From: a virus
IMG/VR virus record: IMGVR_UViG_3300012351_000007
Span: 1-64,000 of that record
Reading direction: 5' to 3' (one strand)
Length of the DNA: 64,000 bases
The notes below the pieces were generated by a model. That model did not search any database and had not been told where the DNA came from. It worked only from the letters and a program-made list of their open reading frames with translations. Below, piece by piece: positions 1 through 8,038 of the stretch (position 1 is the stretch's first letter; every line of letters starts with the position of its first letter). Made by a program: the position numbers and the translations under genes.

Positions 1-70
1 GGATCGCGGTGCGGAGAGCTTCCGCGACCTGCGCATACGGCGGCAGCGGGTCGTCCGGATTGACGGTCAC
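1..70 (-). CDS. GntR-family regulator, N-terminal fragment (cut by window edge)
   Basis: Read on the minus strand from a GTG at position 70, the first residues are VTVNPDDPLPPYAQVAEALR. This resembles the start of GntR winged-helix regulators, where a short extended segment with a Pro-Pro-Tyr core leads into helix 1. The rest lies outside the window. No clear Shine-Dalgarno precedes the GTG, so the true start may be slightly upstream. It diverges from the small HTH gene to its right across a long inverted repeat, so it may control that gene and the conjugation operon, as GntR-type Kor repressors do in actinomycete mobile elements. The identification rests on only 23 residues. Confidence 0.55.
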   Translation of the reverse strand, partial: MTVNPDDPLPPYAQVAEALRTAI

Positions 71-126
71 GTCGATAAGCGTAAGGGGCTCTAGGTGACC
101 TAGGTAAGCCGCCGCGCCTGCCCTCC

Positions 127-155
127 TTGACCATCCCTAGACATCTGTGCATACT
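127..155 (+). promoter_or_regulatory. Predicted promoter of the conjugation operon
   Basis: TTGACC (127-132) and CATACT (150-155) are separated by 17 bp, a good fit to a housekeeping-type -35/-10 pair reading rightward. Transcription would begin near 162. That is downstream of the ATG at 158, so translation of the first gene probably starts later. Confidence 0.5.
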
Positions 156-169
156 AGATGTCTAGGGAT
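133..169. promoter_or_regulatory. 14-bp perfect inverted repeat (operator)
   Basis: ATCCCTAGACATCT at 133-146 is mirrored exactly by AGATGTCTAGGGAT at 156-169, with a 9-nt spacer. The repeat covers the promoter spacer, the -10 box and the expected transcription start, so a bound repressor would block transcription. The flanking GntR-type regulator or the HTH protein encoded just downstream are candidate binders. Confidence 0.65.
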
Positions 170-202
170 TTAGATCTAGATGTGACGGAGGACGAGTTGC
201 GG

Positions 203-598
203 ATGTCAGCCCCAACCCCGCCACCGGTCGGCGAGTTCGAGGCCATCCCCGACCCGTTCGACTGTGTTGCGGCGCTGAACCGGCTGGCGGATGTCATGGG
301 CTGGCGGTTCCCGCGCAGGCACGCCGCCTTGCGCAAGGCGAAGTTGCGCCAGATCCGCGACACGCCGAAACCAGACGGCAGCCGCTACACATTCGCCGAG
401 ATCGGCGAACTGATCGACCTGCACGCCACGCGCGTGTGGCAACTGTTGGCCAAGAACAAGTCGAGGCCCGACGCCGTAGCGCCGGACCTCGCCGAAGAGT
501 GTGCCCCAGCCGTCGTGCTGCCAACGACGCCCGCACGGAGCCGGAAGACCGCGGCGGCTGGGGACTTCCAGACGATACCAGCGGAGGCCACGTCATGA
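203..598 (+). CDS. Small helix-turn-helix protein
   Basis: This is a first-in-operon protein of 131 residues from ATG 203, which has GGAGG 11 nt upstream. An ATG at 158 would add 15 residues, but those codons (including TTA and AGG) are unlike the rest of the gene and overlap the -10 box and operator. Around residues 70-90 the sequence TFAEIGELIDLHATRVWQL looks like a sigma-type or MarR-type recognition helix pair. The tail is Ala/Pro rich. It may be a DNA-binding regulator of the module; no family is firmly recognised. The end overlaps the next gene by ATGA. Confidence 0.55.
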   Translation: MSAPTPPPVGEFEAIPDPFDCVAALNRLADVMGWRFPRRHAALRKAKLRQIRDTPKPDGSRYTFAEIGELIDLHATRVWQLLAKNKSRPDAVAPDLAEECAPAVVLPTTPARSRKTAAAGDFQTIPAEATS

Positions 599-792
599 CG
601 GCCCACGGCGGCGGCATGTACTGCCCGATCCCCGGCCCTGACCTGGACGGGCTGACCGCCCTACTGCGGGCGAAGGCCGACGAGTACCAGCGTCTCGCGG
701 CCGCCTTCGCGGCCCAGAACCCCTCACCGACGGAGCGGCCCGAAGCCCTCCTCCACCCGTCACCCGCCCTGAACGGAGCCCGCCATGCCTGA
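595..792 (+). CDS. Small hypothetical protein
   Basis: A 65-residue protein that begins at an ATG overlapping the previous stop codon (ATGA), which implies translational coupling. Residues 16-42 form a probable amphipathic helix (LDGLTALLRAKADEYQRLA), followed by a Pro-rich tail. No family is recognised. It overlaps the next gene by 8 bp. Confidence 0.5.
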   Translation: MTAHGGGMYCPIPGPDLDGLTALLRAKADEYQRLAAAFAAQNPSPTERPEALLHPSPALNGARHA

Positions 793-1138
793 CCTGAACA
801 CCCTCGACGAGATCCACGCTTGGCGTCCCGCCTGGACCGACGAACTGCACCCCGCCTTCTGCGGCACCGGCGTCGGCTGCGACGGGCACCACCTCTCCGA
901 GGTCGCCGAGGTCCACACCGGAGGTACCGGGCCGTGGCTGAAGGTGCTCGCCGACATGGACCGCACCGGCCGGTGCACGGTGATCCTCGGCTGCGACGAC
1001 GACCGGGGCGTCAACTTCGAGCAGAAGCTGACCATCGGCGCCGCGGTGGCTCTGGCGCATGCCCTGCTCGATGCGGTGCACGTGGCGCGGACCCAAACCC
1101 GGATGGTGCGACGTGACGTGCTGGCGGTGGCCGCGTGA
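785..1138 (+). CDS. Hypothetical protein
   Basis: A 117-residue protein whose ATG is preceded by GGAGCCCGCC and which overlaps the upstream gene by 8 bp. It is soluble by composition, with several Asp/His/Cys positions such as FCGTGVGCDGHH near residue 24. No known domain is recognised. Its place at the head of the secretion-like operon suggests an accessory role in the element. Confidence 0.55.
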   Translation: MPDLNTLDEIHAWRPAWTDELHPAFCGTGVGCDGHHLSEVAEVHTGGTGPWLKVLADMDRTGRCTVILGCDDDRGVNFEQKLTIGAAVALAHALLDAVHVARTQTRMVRRDVLAVAA

Positions 1139-1202
1139 AGCCGCTCCACGCCGCGAGCAGGCGACAGTGCCGCAGCGACGACACCAAGGAGAACGAGCCC
1201 CG

Positions 1203-1550
1203 ATGAGCACCTTCATGCACCTTGCGCACGCTCTGATGGGCGCGACTGCACACCACCCCAGTTGGGTACTGGCCGCTCCCAGCCACGTGCTGGCCGCCGA
1301 TCCGACGCCTGCCGGGCCAGCGCCGACGGCGCATGTCAACCCCAACGGGTTCATGAACTTCCTGATCTCGTGGGTGCTGCCGATCCTGATCGCCCTCGCC
1401 GGCATCTACGCGATCGGCCGCTCGAAGAAGGGCGACATGAACGCCACCCTGACCCAGTTCTCGATCGTGGTGATCGGCGTCGTTTTGATCGCCAGCGCTG
1501 GGGTGTTGTTCTTCGCCGGCCAGTACCTCGTCCACCTCGTCATCAGCTGA
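1203..1550 (+). CDS. VirB2/TrbC-like small membrane protein
   Basis: A 115-residue protein with an AAGGAGAA ribosome site before ATG 1203. An N-terminal hydrophobic Ala-rich region (about 1-33) can act as a signal sequence. It is followed by two membrane spans, roughly 47-66 (FMNFLISWVLPILIALAGIY) and 80-110, separated by a short basic loop (GRSKKGD). This two-helix layout after a signal, placed directly before VirB3-like and VirB4-like genes, matches the pilin-like VirB2/TrbC position of type IV secretion operons. The assignment rests on topology and gene order, not on sequence similarity that I can verify. Confidence 0.5.
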   Translation: MSTFMHLAHALMGATAHHPSWVLAAPSHVLAADPTPAGPAPTAHVNPNGFMNFLISWVLPILIALAGIYAIGRSKKGDMNATLTQFSIVVIGVVLIASAGVLFFAGQYLVHLVIS

Positions 1551-1563
1551 GGCGGTACAGGCG

Positions 1564-1923
1564 ATGAAGTTCCGCGTCGACGACGACATCTACCGGGCCC
1601 GGCTGGTCTACGTGGGGCCGCCTGGCTACACCCTGCCCGTGCAGTTGACCTACGGCCAGTGGGGGTTGTTCGTCGCCCTGGCGACTGTGTGTCTCGGCGG
1701 CGGGCTGGCGGTCACCGGCGGCGACTGGAAGGTCGGCGGGCTCGCGCTCGCCACGGCGATCTTCTGTACGCACTGGGTGTCGCAGCATGTCGACCCGGAC
1801 CGGCCCGCCCGGAAGGTCATCGCCACCGTCCTCACCGACTGGCGCAGGTACACCCCGACCCCACCCGGCGCGCTGCCGCGCCTGTCCGCCACCAACGTCC
1901 GTATCCGGCAGGAGCGACTGTGA
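1564..1923 (+). CDS. PrgI/VirB3-like membrane protein
   Basis: A 119-residue protein with two close membrane spans (about 33-66) and a conserved-looking basic C-terminal part containing DWRRYTPTP. Small two-span proteins of this type (PrgI family, the VirB3 equivalent of Gram-positive transfer systems) are normally encoded directly before the VirB4-like ATPase, as here. The stop overlaps the next start as GTGA, so the two products are translationally coupled. It probably anchors the ATPase to the membrane channel. Confidence 0.6.
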   Translation: MKFRVDDDIYRARLVYVGPPGYTLPVQLTYGQWGLFVALATVCLGGGLAVTGGDWKVGGLALATAIFCTHWVSQHVDPDRPARKVIATVLTDWRRYTPTPPGALPRLSATNVRIRQERL

Positions 1924-4445
1924 TCCTCAACCTCGCCCCGTGGCGGCGTGTCGCGAAGGACCCGGCGCCGGCCGCCGAGCTGGCCTTGACCGAGGTCGTC
2001 GGGCACCTGACGTTCACCGGCGCCACAGTGACCGCCTGGTACCGGCTGCCCGAGCAGGTGTGGGCGTTCCGCGGCGACCCGGACCGGGAGGGCCTGCTGG
2101 CGGCGGTCGCCGCCCAGTTCGCCGGCCTAGTGGGGCACCGGCTGCACCTGCGCCGCACCACCCGCCCGTTCCCGGTCTGCGCCTGGGACGACATGCAGCG
2201 GGCCGCCAACCCGGCCCCGCTGCCGCCCGGGATGCCATGGGAGCGGCACCTGTCCACCGCCGTTGAGCACCTGCTGGCCGGCGGCCACACCCAGGGGCAT
2301 GCCCTGTTGGGGGTGACGTTCGCCCGGCGGCGCATCACCGACACCCTCGGTGGGCTACGGCGCCGCCGCCCGGCGGCCGGCGACACCGAGGTGGCGCGGC
2401 TCACCGAACGGGTGGGCGTCTTCGATGACATGCTCGCCGGCTACGGCCTGGCCGCGGTACCAGCCTCCGCGGAAGAGCTAGCGTGGCTGCTGTACCGGTC
2501 GGTCGGCCTCGGCCTGGACCCGCCGCCGCACGTACCGGGCAGCCTCGACCCGGGTGACATCCTCGCCCTGACCGAGCGGGTCGACCGGTACCGCGACCGC
2601 TACGGCGCCACCACCCGCCTCGTTGACCGGGTCACCGGGCAGGAGTCCCACGTCGCGGTCCTGACCGTGGGCCGCATGGAGGACCAGGAGATTCCGCAAC
2701 TGCACGACCCGTGGTTGCACCTGGCCGACCAGTTGCCGTGGCCGGTGGAAACCTCATCGCGGGTGGACGTGCTGGACCCGTCCGCGACCTCGGGCCGCAT
2801 CAACCAGCAGCTGCTGCTGATCCGCTCGCAGCAGCGGGACTGGCGCCAGCACGACCTAGACGTGCCGGAGTCGCTGCACCGCCTCGCCGACCGGGCCCGC
2901 GACGTGAGCGACCAGATTGACACCGGTCGGCCCGTTGACGCGACCCGGGTGCATGGCTGGCACCGGCTGGCCGTCACCGCCCCGACCGAGAAGGAATGCC
3001 TGACCCGGGTTGACGAGACGATCCGCCTGTACGCCCAGCGGGCCCGGATCGACCTGCGCCACCCCAAGCACCAGGACCGCCTCGGCCGCGAGTTCATCCC
3101 CGGTGAGCCGATCGCCAACACCGGCTACCTGCGGCGCATGCCGGTAGGCATGTTCGCCGCCGCGCTGCCGCAGGCCGCCGCGATCGTCGGCGACGGCCAC
3201 GGCGACTACATCGGCCACACCGCCGGCGCCGGCCGCCGGCCGGTCCTGTACGACCCGCACTTCCCGATGCAGGTACGGGAACGGTCCGGGCTGGCCGTGT
3301 TCGTCGCCGAACCCGGCGGTGGCAAGTCCACCCTCATGGGGGCGCTGGGCTACCTGGCGGCCCGCCGGGGGGTGCAGGTCACCCTGCTCGACCCGTCCGG
3401 GCCGCTGGGTCGGCTGGCCGAGATGCCGGAGCTGGCTGGGCACGCCCGCGTGGTCAACCTGGCCGGTGCGCAGACCGGCACCCTCGCCCCGTACGCCCTG
3501 GTGCCCACCCCACGCCGCCGCGACTTCACCGACGGCCCCGACGGGGACGTCGAGTTCGACACGGCGGTGTCCACCGCGCAGGCCGAACGTAGGTCGCTGG
3601 TGCGCGATTTGTGCATGATGCTGCTGCCGCCGCAGACGGTACGGCTGTCCGAGCCGGTGACCGCGCTGCGTAACGCGCTGCGCCAGGTACCGGCCGACGA
3701 GTCCACCGCCCTCGAGGACGTCCTGGACCAGCTCAACATCGACGGCGACGCCGGTGACGTGGACGCGAAGAGCGTGGCCAACCTGCTTGGCGACGCCGCC
3801 GAGCTGCCCCTGGCCCGGCTGTTCTTCGGCCACCCACCGGCGGGCATGCTCACCACCAACGCCGCGTTGACCGTCATCACCATGGCCGGTCTGCGACTGC
3901 CCGACCTGGGCATCGAACGCGAGTACTGGTCCACCGAGGAATCCATCGCGCTGCCGATGCTGCACCTGGCGCACCGGCTCGCGGTGCGCCGCTGCTACGG
4001 CGGCGACATGCACGCCCGCAAACTGGTCGGCCTCGACGAGGCGCATTTCATGAACGACTGGCCGTCGGGGCGGGCGTTCCTGGTGCGGCTGGCCCGGGAC
4101 TCCCGCAAGTGGAACATCGCCGGCCTGGTCGCCTCACAGAACCCGAAGGACATCCTCGGCCTGGATGTGCAGAACCTCGTGTCGACGGTGTTCGTCGGAC
4201 GCATCGCCGAAGACGCCGACATCGCCGCCGAGGCGCTGCGGCTGCTGCGGGTGCCGGTCGGCGCCGGCTACGAGCAGACCCTGGCCACGTTGTCGCAGGT
4301 CGCCGCCGACTCCACCGACCGGCTCGGTTACCGCGAGTTCCTGATGCGTGACGTCGAGGGTCGCGTACAGAAGATCCGCGTCGATGTGTCGTGGGCGCCG
4401 GACCTGCTCGACCGGCTCAACACCACCCCTGGAGGTGCCCGGTGA
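1920..4445 (+). CDS. VirB4-like conjugation ATPase
   Basis: A protein of 841 residues starting at GTG 1920 (GTGA overlap); longer upstream extensions run through the previous gene and are rejected. A Walker A motif lies near residue 464 (AEPGGGKST) and a Walker B motif near 703 (LVGLDEAHF), with the AAA-type ATPase domain in the second half. An N-terminal domain of about 400 residues precedes it, as in VirB4/TraC-type proteins. Near residues 735-750 LVASQNPKDI matches the Q-containing motif of this family. It should power assembly or substrate transport of a type IV secretion-like conjugation apparatus in the inner membrane. Adjacent VirB3-like and VirB6-like genes support this. Confidence 0.85.
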   Translation: MILNLAPWRRVAKDPAPAAELALTEVVGHLTFTGATVTAWYRLPEQVWAFRGDPDREGLLAAVAAQFAGLVGHRLHLRRTTRPFPVCAWDDMQRAANPAPLPPGMPWERHLSTAVEHLLAGGHTQGHALLGVTFARRRITDTLGGLRRRRPAAGDTEVARLTERVGVFDDMLAGYGLAAVPASAEELAWLLYRSVGLGLDPPPHVPGSLDPGDILALTERVDRYRDRYGATTRLVDRVTGQESHVAVLTVGRMEDQEIPQLHDPWLHLADQLPWPVETSSRVDVLDPSATSGRINQQLLLIRSQQRDWRQHDLDVPESLHRLADRARDVSDQIDTGRPVDATRVHGWHRLAVTAPTEKECLTRVDETIRLYAQRARIDLRHPKHQDRLGREFIPGEPIANTGYLRRMPVGMFAAALPQAAAIVGDGHGDYIGHTAGAGRRPVLYDPHFPMQVRERSGLAVFVAEPGGGKSTLMGALGYLAARRGVQVTLLDPSGPLGRLAEMPELAGHARVVNLAGAQTGTLAPYALVPTPRRRDFTDGPDGDVEFDTAVSTAQAERRSLVRDLCMMLLPPQTVRLSEPVTALRNALRQVPADESTALEDVLDQLNIDGDAGDVDAKSVANLLGDAAELPLARLFFGHPPAGMLTTNAALTVITMAGLRLPDLGIEREYWSTEESIALPMLHLAHRLAVRRCYGGDMHARKLVGLDEAHFMNDWPSGRAFLVRLARDSRKWNIAGLVASQNPKDILGLDVQNLVSTVFVGRIAEDADIAAEALRLLRVPVGAGYEQTLATLSQVAADSTDRLGYREFLMRDVEGRVQKIRVDVSWAPDLLDRLNTTPGGAR

Positions 4446-6088
4446 TGATGCGTCGCCTGGTCTTCGCTGCCGCCGCGGTGTGTGTGGCCGCGGTCACCGT
4501 CGTGCTGCCTGGTGCGCAGCCGGCAGCCGCCGCCCCGAGCCAAGATTTGTGCTCGGTGAAGCAGTGGCAGGACCCGTCCCAATTCGACCTCTGTGCGTCC
4601 CGGCTCGGTACCGCCGTCACGCAGCAAACCGAGTGCCTGCAGCCGCCGGTGCCGGACTCCCCAGATGCCGGGATCGCCGGCTGGTTCACCCGCCGCCCCG
4701 ACTCCGACCTGCACTCGGGTGTGTCCGGCCAGTACAGCCACTACGGAGTGGCCGGCTACCAGGTGCAGACCTACGACGTGGGCGGCGCCACCGGGTGCGT
4801 GAGCATGCTGGCGCACCCGGACGCGGTCGGGGAGAACGCGGTCGCGTCGATGGAGTTCACCGCCGCCGCGTCGATCATCGGCGCGGCGAACGGGCTGCGG
4901 GAACGCGCCTACGACCCAGGCAGCATGTGGAACTGGTCGGACGAGTTTGTCACCACCGCCACCCAGGACGGATACAAGTACGTCTTCTCGACCTTCGGTG
5001 TGCTGACTCTGGTCCTCGCCGGCCTGTACCTGATCAGTCGGGCCCGGCGTGGGCGCCTGTCCGACGCGACCCAGGTCGCCGGTTGGGCGATGGTCGTCAT
5101 GGTGGCGGTGACCGCCGTCGCCCAATACCCCCTCGCCGCCGCCCACCTCGCCGACCAGGTGTCGCTGACTGGCCTGTCCGCCATGCACTCGGTGCTCGCG
5201 CCGCAGCCGGTGTCCATCCCCACCGACCAGTGCCCGCTGCCCGGCCCGGACTCGTGCGTCGACCACCGCAGCGTCGCGGTACGCGCCTCGGACACCGTCA
5301 CCCAGGCGGTCCTGTACCGGTCGTGGTTGCGCGCGGAACTGGGGTCGGCAGACTCGCCGACCGCGCAGAAGTACGGGCTGGCCCTGTACGACGCGGCCAC
5401 CCTGTCGTGGGGGCAGGCCGCCGACCTGGCCGCCCACCCCGACCAGCGGACCGAGGTCATCAACCACAAGAAGGTCCGGTGGATGACGATCGCCGCGCAA
5501 ATCAAAACCGAGGACCCAGGCGCTTACGAGCACCTGCAGGGCCTGCGCGGGATCGACCGGATCGGCGACGGATTCGTCGCAGCCCTGTCAGCGGCGATCT
5601 TCGCCGGGTTCGACATGGCCGCCTCGCTGCTGATCCTGCTCGGGTTCATGGTGTTCCGCATCGCCGTCATCGTCCTGCCCGGGCTCGCAACGGTTGGGCT
5701 GCTGCGCCCCGCCTCCGGTGGTGTGCGGCGACTACTCAACATCGTCGTCGGGTCGATCATCAACATCGTCCTGTTCGGCGCCGGTGCTGGTGTGTACCTG
5801 ACCGCCACCAACCTGCTGTTCGCCAGCGACCTGCCCGGCGCGGTGCAGATTTTCGGGGTGCTGCTGGCCGGGGTCGCCGCGTTCATGCTGCTGCGTCCGG
5901 TGCGGCGGCTGCTACACACCGTCGGCCGCCATCACCGCGACGACGACGAGGACCAGCCGCAGGTCAAGGCCTCGGCCGCCATCACCGCGACGACGCTGCC
6001 CGCCGGCCACCAGCCGCTGGCCATCACCGCCGCGCCAGCGCATCCGGCGCGGCCCGAAACCATCGCCGGCGCCGGGAGGCGACTGTGA
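4445..6088 (+). CDS. VirB6/TrbL-like channel protein
   Basis: A 547-residue polytopic protein. ATG 4445 is chosen because GGAGG ends 7 nt upstream; GTG 4442 is an alternative. A signal peptide covers about residues 1-32 and ends near AAAAPSQ. An extracellular Cys-containing domain of about 150 residues follows, then membrane spans near 185-205, 215-240, 385-425, 435-460 and 465-490, and a charged cytoplasmic tail. Size, signal peptide and clustered C-terminal spans fit the TrbL/VirB6 class that forms the membrane channel next to VirB4. The gene is coupled to both neighbours by start/stop overlap. Confidence 0.65.
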   Translation: MMRRLVFAAAAVCVAAVTVVLPGAQPAAAAPSQDLCSVKQWQDPSQFDLCASRLGTAVTQQTECLQPPVPDSPDAGIAGWFTRRPDSDLHSGVSGQYSHYGVAGYQVQTYDVGGATGCVSMLAHPDAVGENAVASMEFTAAASIIGAANGLRERAYDPGSMWNWSDEFVTTATQDGYKYVFSTFGVLTLVLAGLYLISRARRGRLSDATQVAGWAMVVMVAVTAVAQYPLAAAHLADQVSLTGLSAMHSVLAPQPVSIPTDQCPLPGPDSCVDHRSVAVRASDTVTQAVLYRSWLRAELGSADSPTAQKYGLALYDAATLSWGQAADLAAHPDQRTEVINHKKVRWMTIAAQIKTEDPGAYEHLQGLRGIDRIGDGFVAALSAAIFAGFDMAASLLILLGFMVFRIAVIVLPGLATVGLLRPASGGVRRLLNIVVGSIINIVLFGAGAGVYLTATNLLFASDLPGAVQIFGVLLAGVAAFMLLRPVRRLLHTVGRHHRDDDEDQPQVKASAAITATTLPAGHQPLAITAAPAHPARPETIAGAGRRL

Positions 6089-6702
6089 ACACGATCAGCA
6101 CGGTCCTACGCCGGCTCTCCATCCGCCACGTCGCCGTCGCCGCCGCGGTCACGGCCGTCGTGGTGCTGGCCGCCGTTGGTGGGCTGAACCGCCACCACAA
6201 CGCGGCCGGCACCGTACCCCCGGTCACCATGCCCAGCAGTGACGGCTGGACGGCGAGTACCCCATCGCCCACCGACCCGGCGGCGGCGTCGCAAAGCGCC
6301 CCCGCAGACACAGGCGACGACGGGGCACCGGACCCGATAACCAGCCCGAGCCCGACGACCGGGGATGGGCTCCAGGTGGCGCAGGAGGCCACCGTCGAGT
6401 TCCTGGCCCGCTTCCTCAACACCGCGGGGCAGAGCGCCACCCAGTGGCACAAGTCGTGGCAGGACCTGGTCACCCCGCAGTTGGCGCAGCTGCTCGCTGA
6501 CGTCGACATGACCCGGGTACCGGTCGGACGGGTCGGGCAGGTCAAGAGCGTGGCCGCGTTCGGCACCGGGCAGGCCGTGGTCACCACCCCCATCGTCGCC
6601 AACACCGACGTCAACAAGACCGTGGTCACCGTCAAGGTGACCACGGTGTACGCCGGTGACGGCCGGTGGCTGGTGTCGCAGATTGACCAGGTGCAGCCGT
6701 GA
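6085..6702 (+). CDS. NTF2-like (VirB8/TcpC-type) transfer protein
   Basis: A 205-residue protein from GTG 6085 (GTGA overlap). One N-terminal membrane span (about 14-33) is followed by a Ser/Thr/Pro-rich linker and then a soluble domain of about 115 residues. This domain has the alternating helix and sheet pattern of the NTF2-like fold, ending in WLVSQIDQVQP. Anchored NTF2-like proteins (VirB8, TcpC) are standard scaffold parts of conjugation machines. Its place between the VirB6-like gene and the cell-wall hydrolase gene agrees. Confidence 0.6.
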   Translation: MNTISTVLRRLSIRHVAVAAAVTAVVVLAAVGGLNRHHNAAGTVPPVTMPSSDGWTASTPSPTDPAAASQSAPADTGDDGAPDPITSPSPTTGDGLQVAQEATVEFLARFLNTAGQSATQWHKSWQDLVTPQLAQLLADVDMTRVPVGRVGQVKSVAAFGTGQAVVTTPIVANTDVNKTVVTVKVTTVYAGDGRWLVSQIDQVQP

Positions 6703-7799
6703 AAAAGGCGCTGCTCGTCACCCTCGCCGCCGGTGTCCCACTGGTCGTGGTGTGTTGCGGCGGCGCTGCGGCCGTCTCACTGGCGGCCGCGTTCACCGGC
6801 GGCGACCAGCAGGCCACCACCACCGCAGCGCTCACCTGCGGCGGCACCACCGCGCCGCCGGCACCGGTGCCGGTGAAGGCGCCCGGCTGGTCTGCCAAGC
6901 AGACCGGCAACGCGGCCACGATCGTGCGGGTCGGACAGCAGATGGCCGTGCCGCCCCGCGGCTGGGTGATCGCCGTCGCGACCGCCATCCAGGAAGACGA
7001 CCTGAACAACTCGACGGTCGCCAACGACCACGACTCGCTGGGCCTGTTCCAGCAGCGCCCCTCGCAGGGCTGGGGCACCCCGGCGCAGGTGACCGACCCG
7101 GCCTATTCGTCGCGCAAGTTCTACGAGCACCTGCTGGCGGTGCCCGGCTGGGCGCAGATGTCGCTGACCCGGGCCGCGCAGGCGGTGCAACGTTCCGCGT
7201 TCCCCAACGCCTACGCCAAGCACGAGCCGGCCGCTGCCGCACTGGTGAACAAGGTGGCCGGTGGGGCGGCGAACCAGGCCGGTACGCAGGCCGGCCGGTG
7301 CACCCAACCCGGGGAGGTTTCGGCGGGTGGGTGGACTGTGCCGGTGGGTGGGCAGATCGTCTCCGGGTTCCGCACACCCGACCGGCCCACCCACAACGGC
7401 GTCGACCTGGCCGCATCGAAGCACACCGCGATCCATGCGGCGGCCGCCGGGACGGTGATCGTGGCCAAATGCGACCCGGCCACGGAGGCTACCGTCGGCA
7501 CCTGCAACCGGGACGGGTCCAGTTCGGCGAAGGGCTGCGGCTGGTACGTCGACCTTGCCCACGCCGGCGGGATCATCACCCGCTACTGCCACATGATGGT
7601 GGCTCCGCTGGTCAAGGTCGGCGACCAGGTCAGCGCCGGGCAGCCGATCGGCTGGTCCGGGTCGTCGGGCAACTCGTCAGGGCCGCACGTGCACTTCGAG
7701 GTCCACACCAACGGCGACGACCATGCGGCCACCGGTGCCATCGACCCGGTGCCGTTCATGCGCGACCACGGCGCACCTTTGGGAGGAAAGACGACGTGA
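6699..7799 (+). CDS. Secreted lytic transglycosylase-like / M23 peptidase cell-wall hydrolase
   Basis: A 366-residue protein from GTG 6699. The N terminus is a signal or anchor segment (about 1-35). Residues about 65-185 resemble the lysozyme-like domain found in actinobacterial conjugation hydrolases (SLGLFQQRPSQGWG). Residues about 205-355 form an M23 metallopeptidase domain with the zinc-binding motif HNGVDLA near 231 and HVHFEVH near 329, so catalytic residues are present. It should open peptidoglycan locally so that the transfer apparatus can cross the wall, like VirB1. It is coupled to both neighbours by GTGA overlaps. Confidence 0.85.
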   Translation: MKKALLVTLAAGVPLVVVCCGGAAAVSLAAAFTGGDQQATTTAALTCGGTTAPPAPVPVKAPGWSAKQTGNAATIVRVGQQMAVPPRGWVIAVATAIQEDDLNNSTVANDHDSLGLFQQRPSQGWGTPAQVTDPAYSSRKFYEHLLAVPGWAQMSLTRAAQAVQRSAFPNAYAKHEPAAAALVNKVAGGAANQAGTQAGRCTQPGEVSAGGWTVPVGGQIVSGFRTPDRPTHNGVDLAASKHTAIHAAAAGTVIVAKCDPATEATVGTCNRDGSSSAKGCGWYVDLAHAGGIITRYCHMMVAPLVKVGDQVSAGQPIGWSGSSGNSSGPHVHFEVHTNGDDHAATGAIDPVPFMRDHGAPLGGKTT

Positions 7800-8038
7800 A
7801 CGACGGCATGATCACTGTCAGGTCCCGTGACGACGACCGGCGCCGCCGCCGCCGGATCGGGCACGCTGTCGGTCGGTGGGCAGCATGGATGTTGTTCTTC
7901 GCAGTGGAGTGGCTGGCCACCTTCCTGCTTGACGCCGAAGCACTGCGCTTGCTCGCCCGCATTGGCCTCTTGATTGCCATGGTCAGCCTGACGGTCGAGA
8001 AGCTTCCCGCGTGGTTGCAGGAGGCGATCCGGTCGTGA
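7796..8038 (+). CDS. Small membrane protein
   Basis: An 80-residue protein from GTG 7796 (GTGA overlap). A strongly basic N-terminal stretch (DDDRRRRRRIGHA) is followed by two probable membrane spans, about 30-46 and 50-66. No family is recognised. Its position between the wall hydrolase and the DUF2637-like protein suggests a transfer-membrane accessory protein. Confidence 0.55.
   Translation: MNDGMITVRSRDDDRRRRRRIGHAVGRWAAWMLFFAVEWLATFLLDAEALRLLARIGLLIAMVSLTVEKLPAWLQEAIRS

Noticed and set aside
593-1405. Long minus-strand open frame of 270 codons
   Set aside because: It is antisense to well-supported rightward genes with ribosome sites and overlaps; its composition is the usual high-GC shadow.
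2856-4046. 396-codon minus-strand frame opposite the VirB4-like gene
   Set aside because: Shadow of the ATPase gene; no motif and no start signals.
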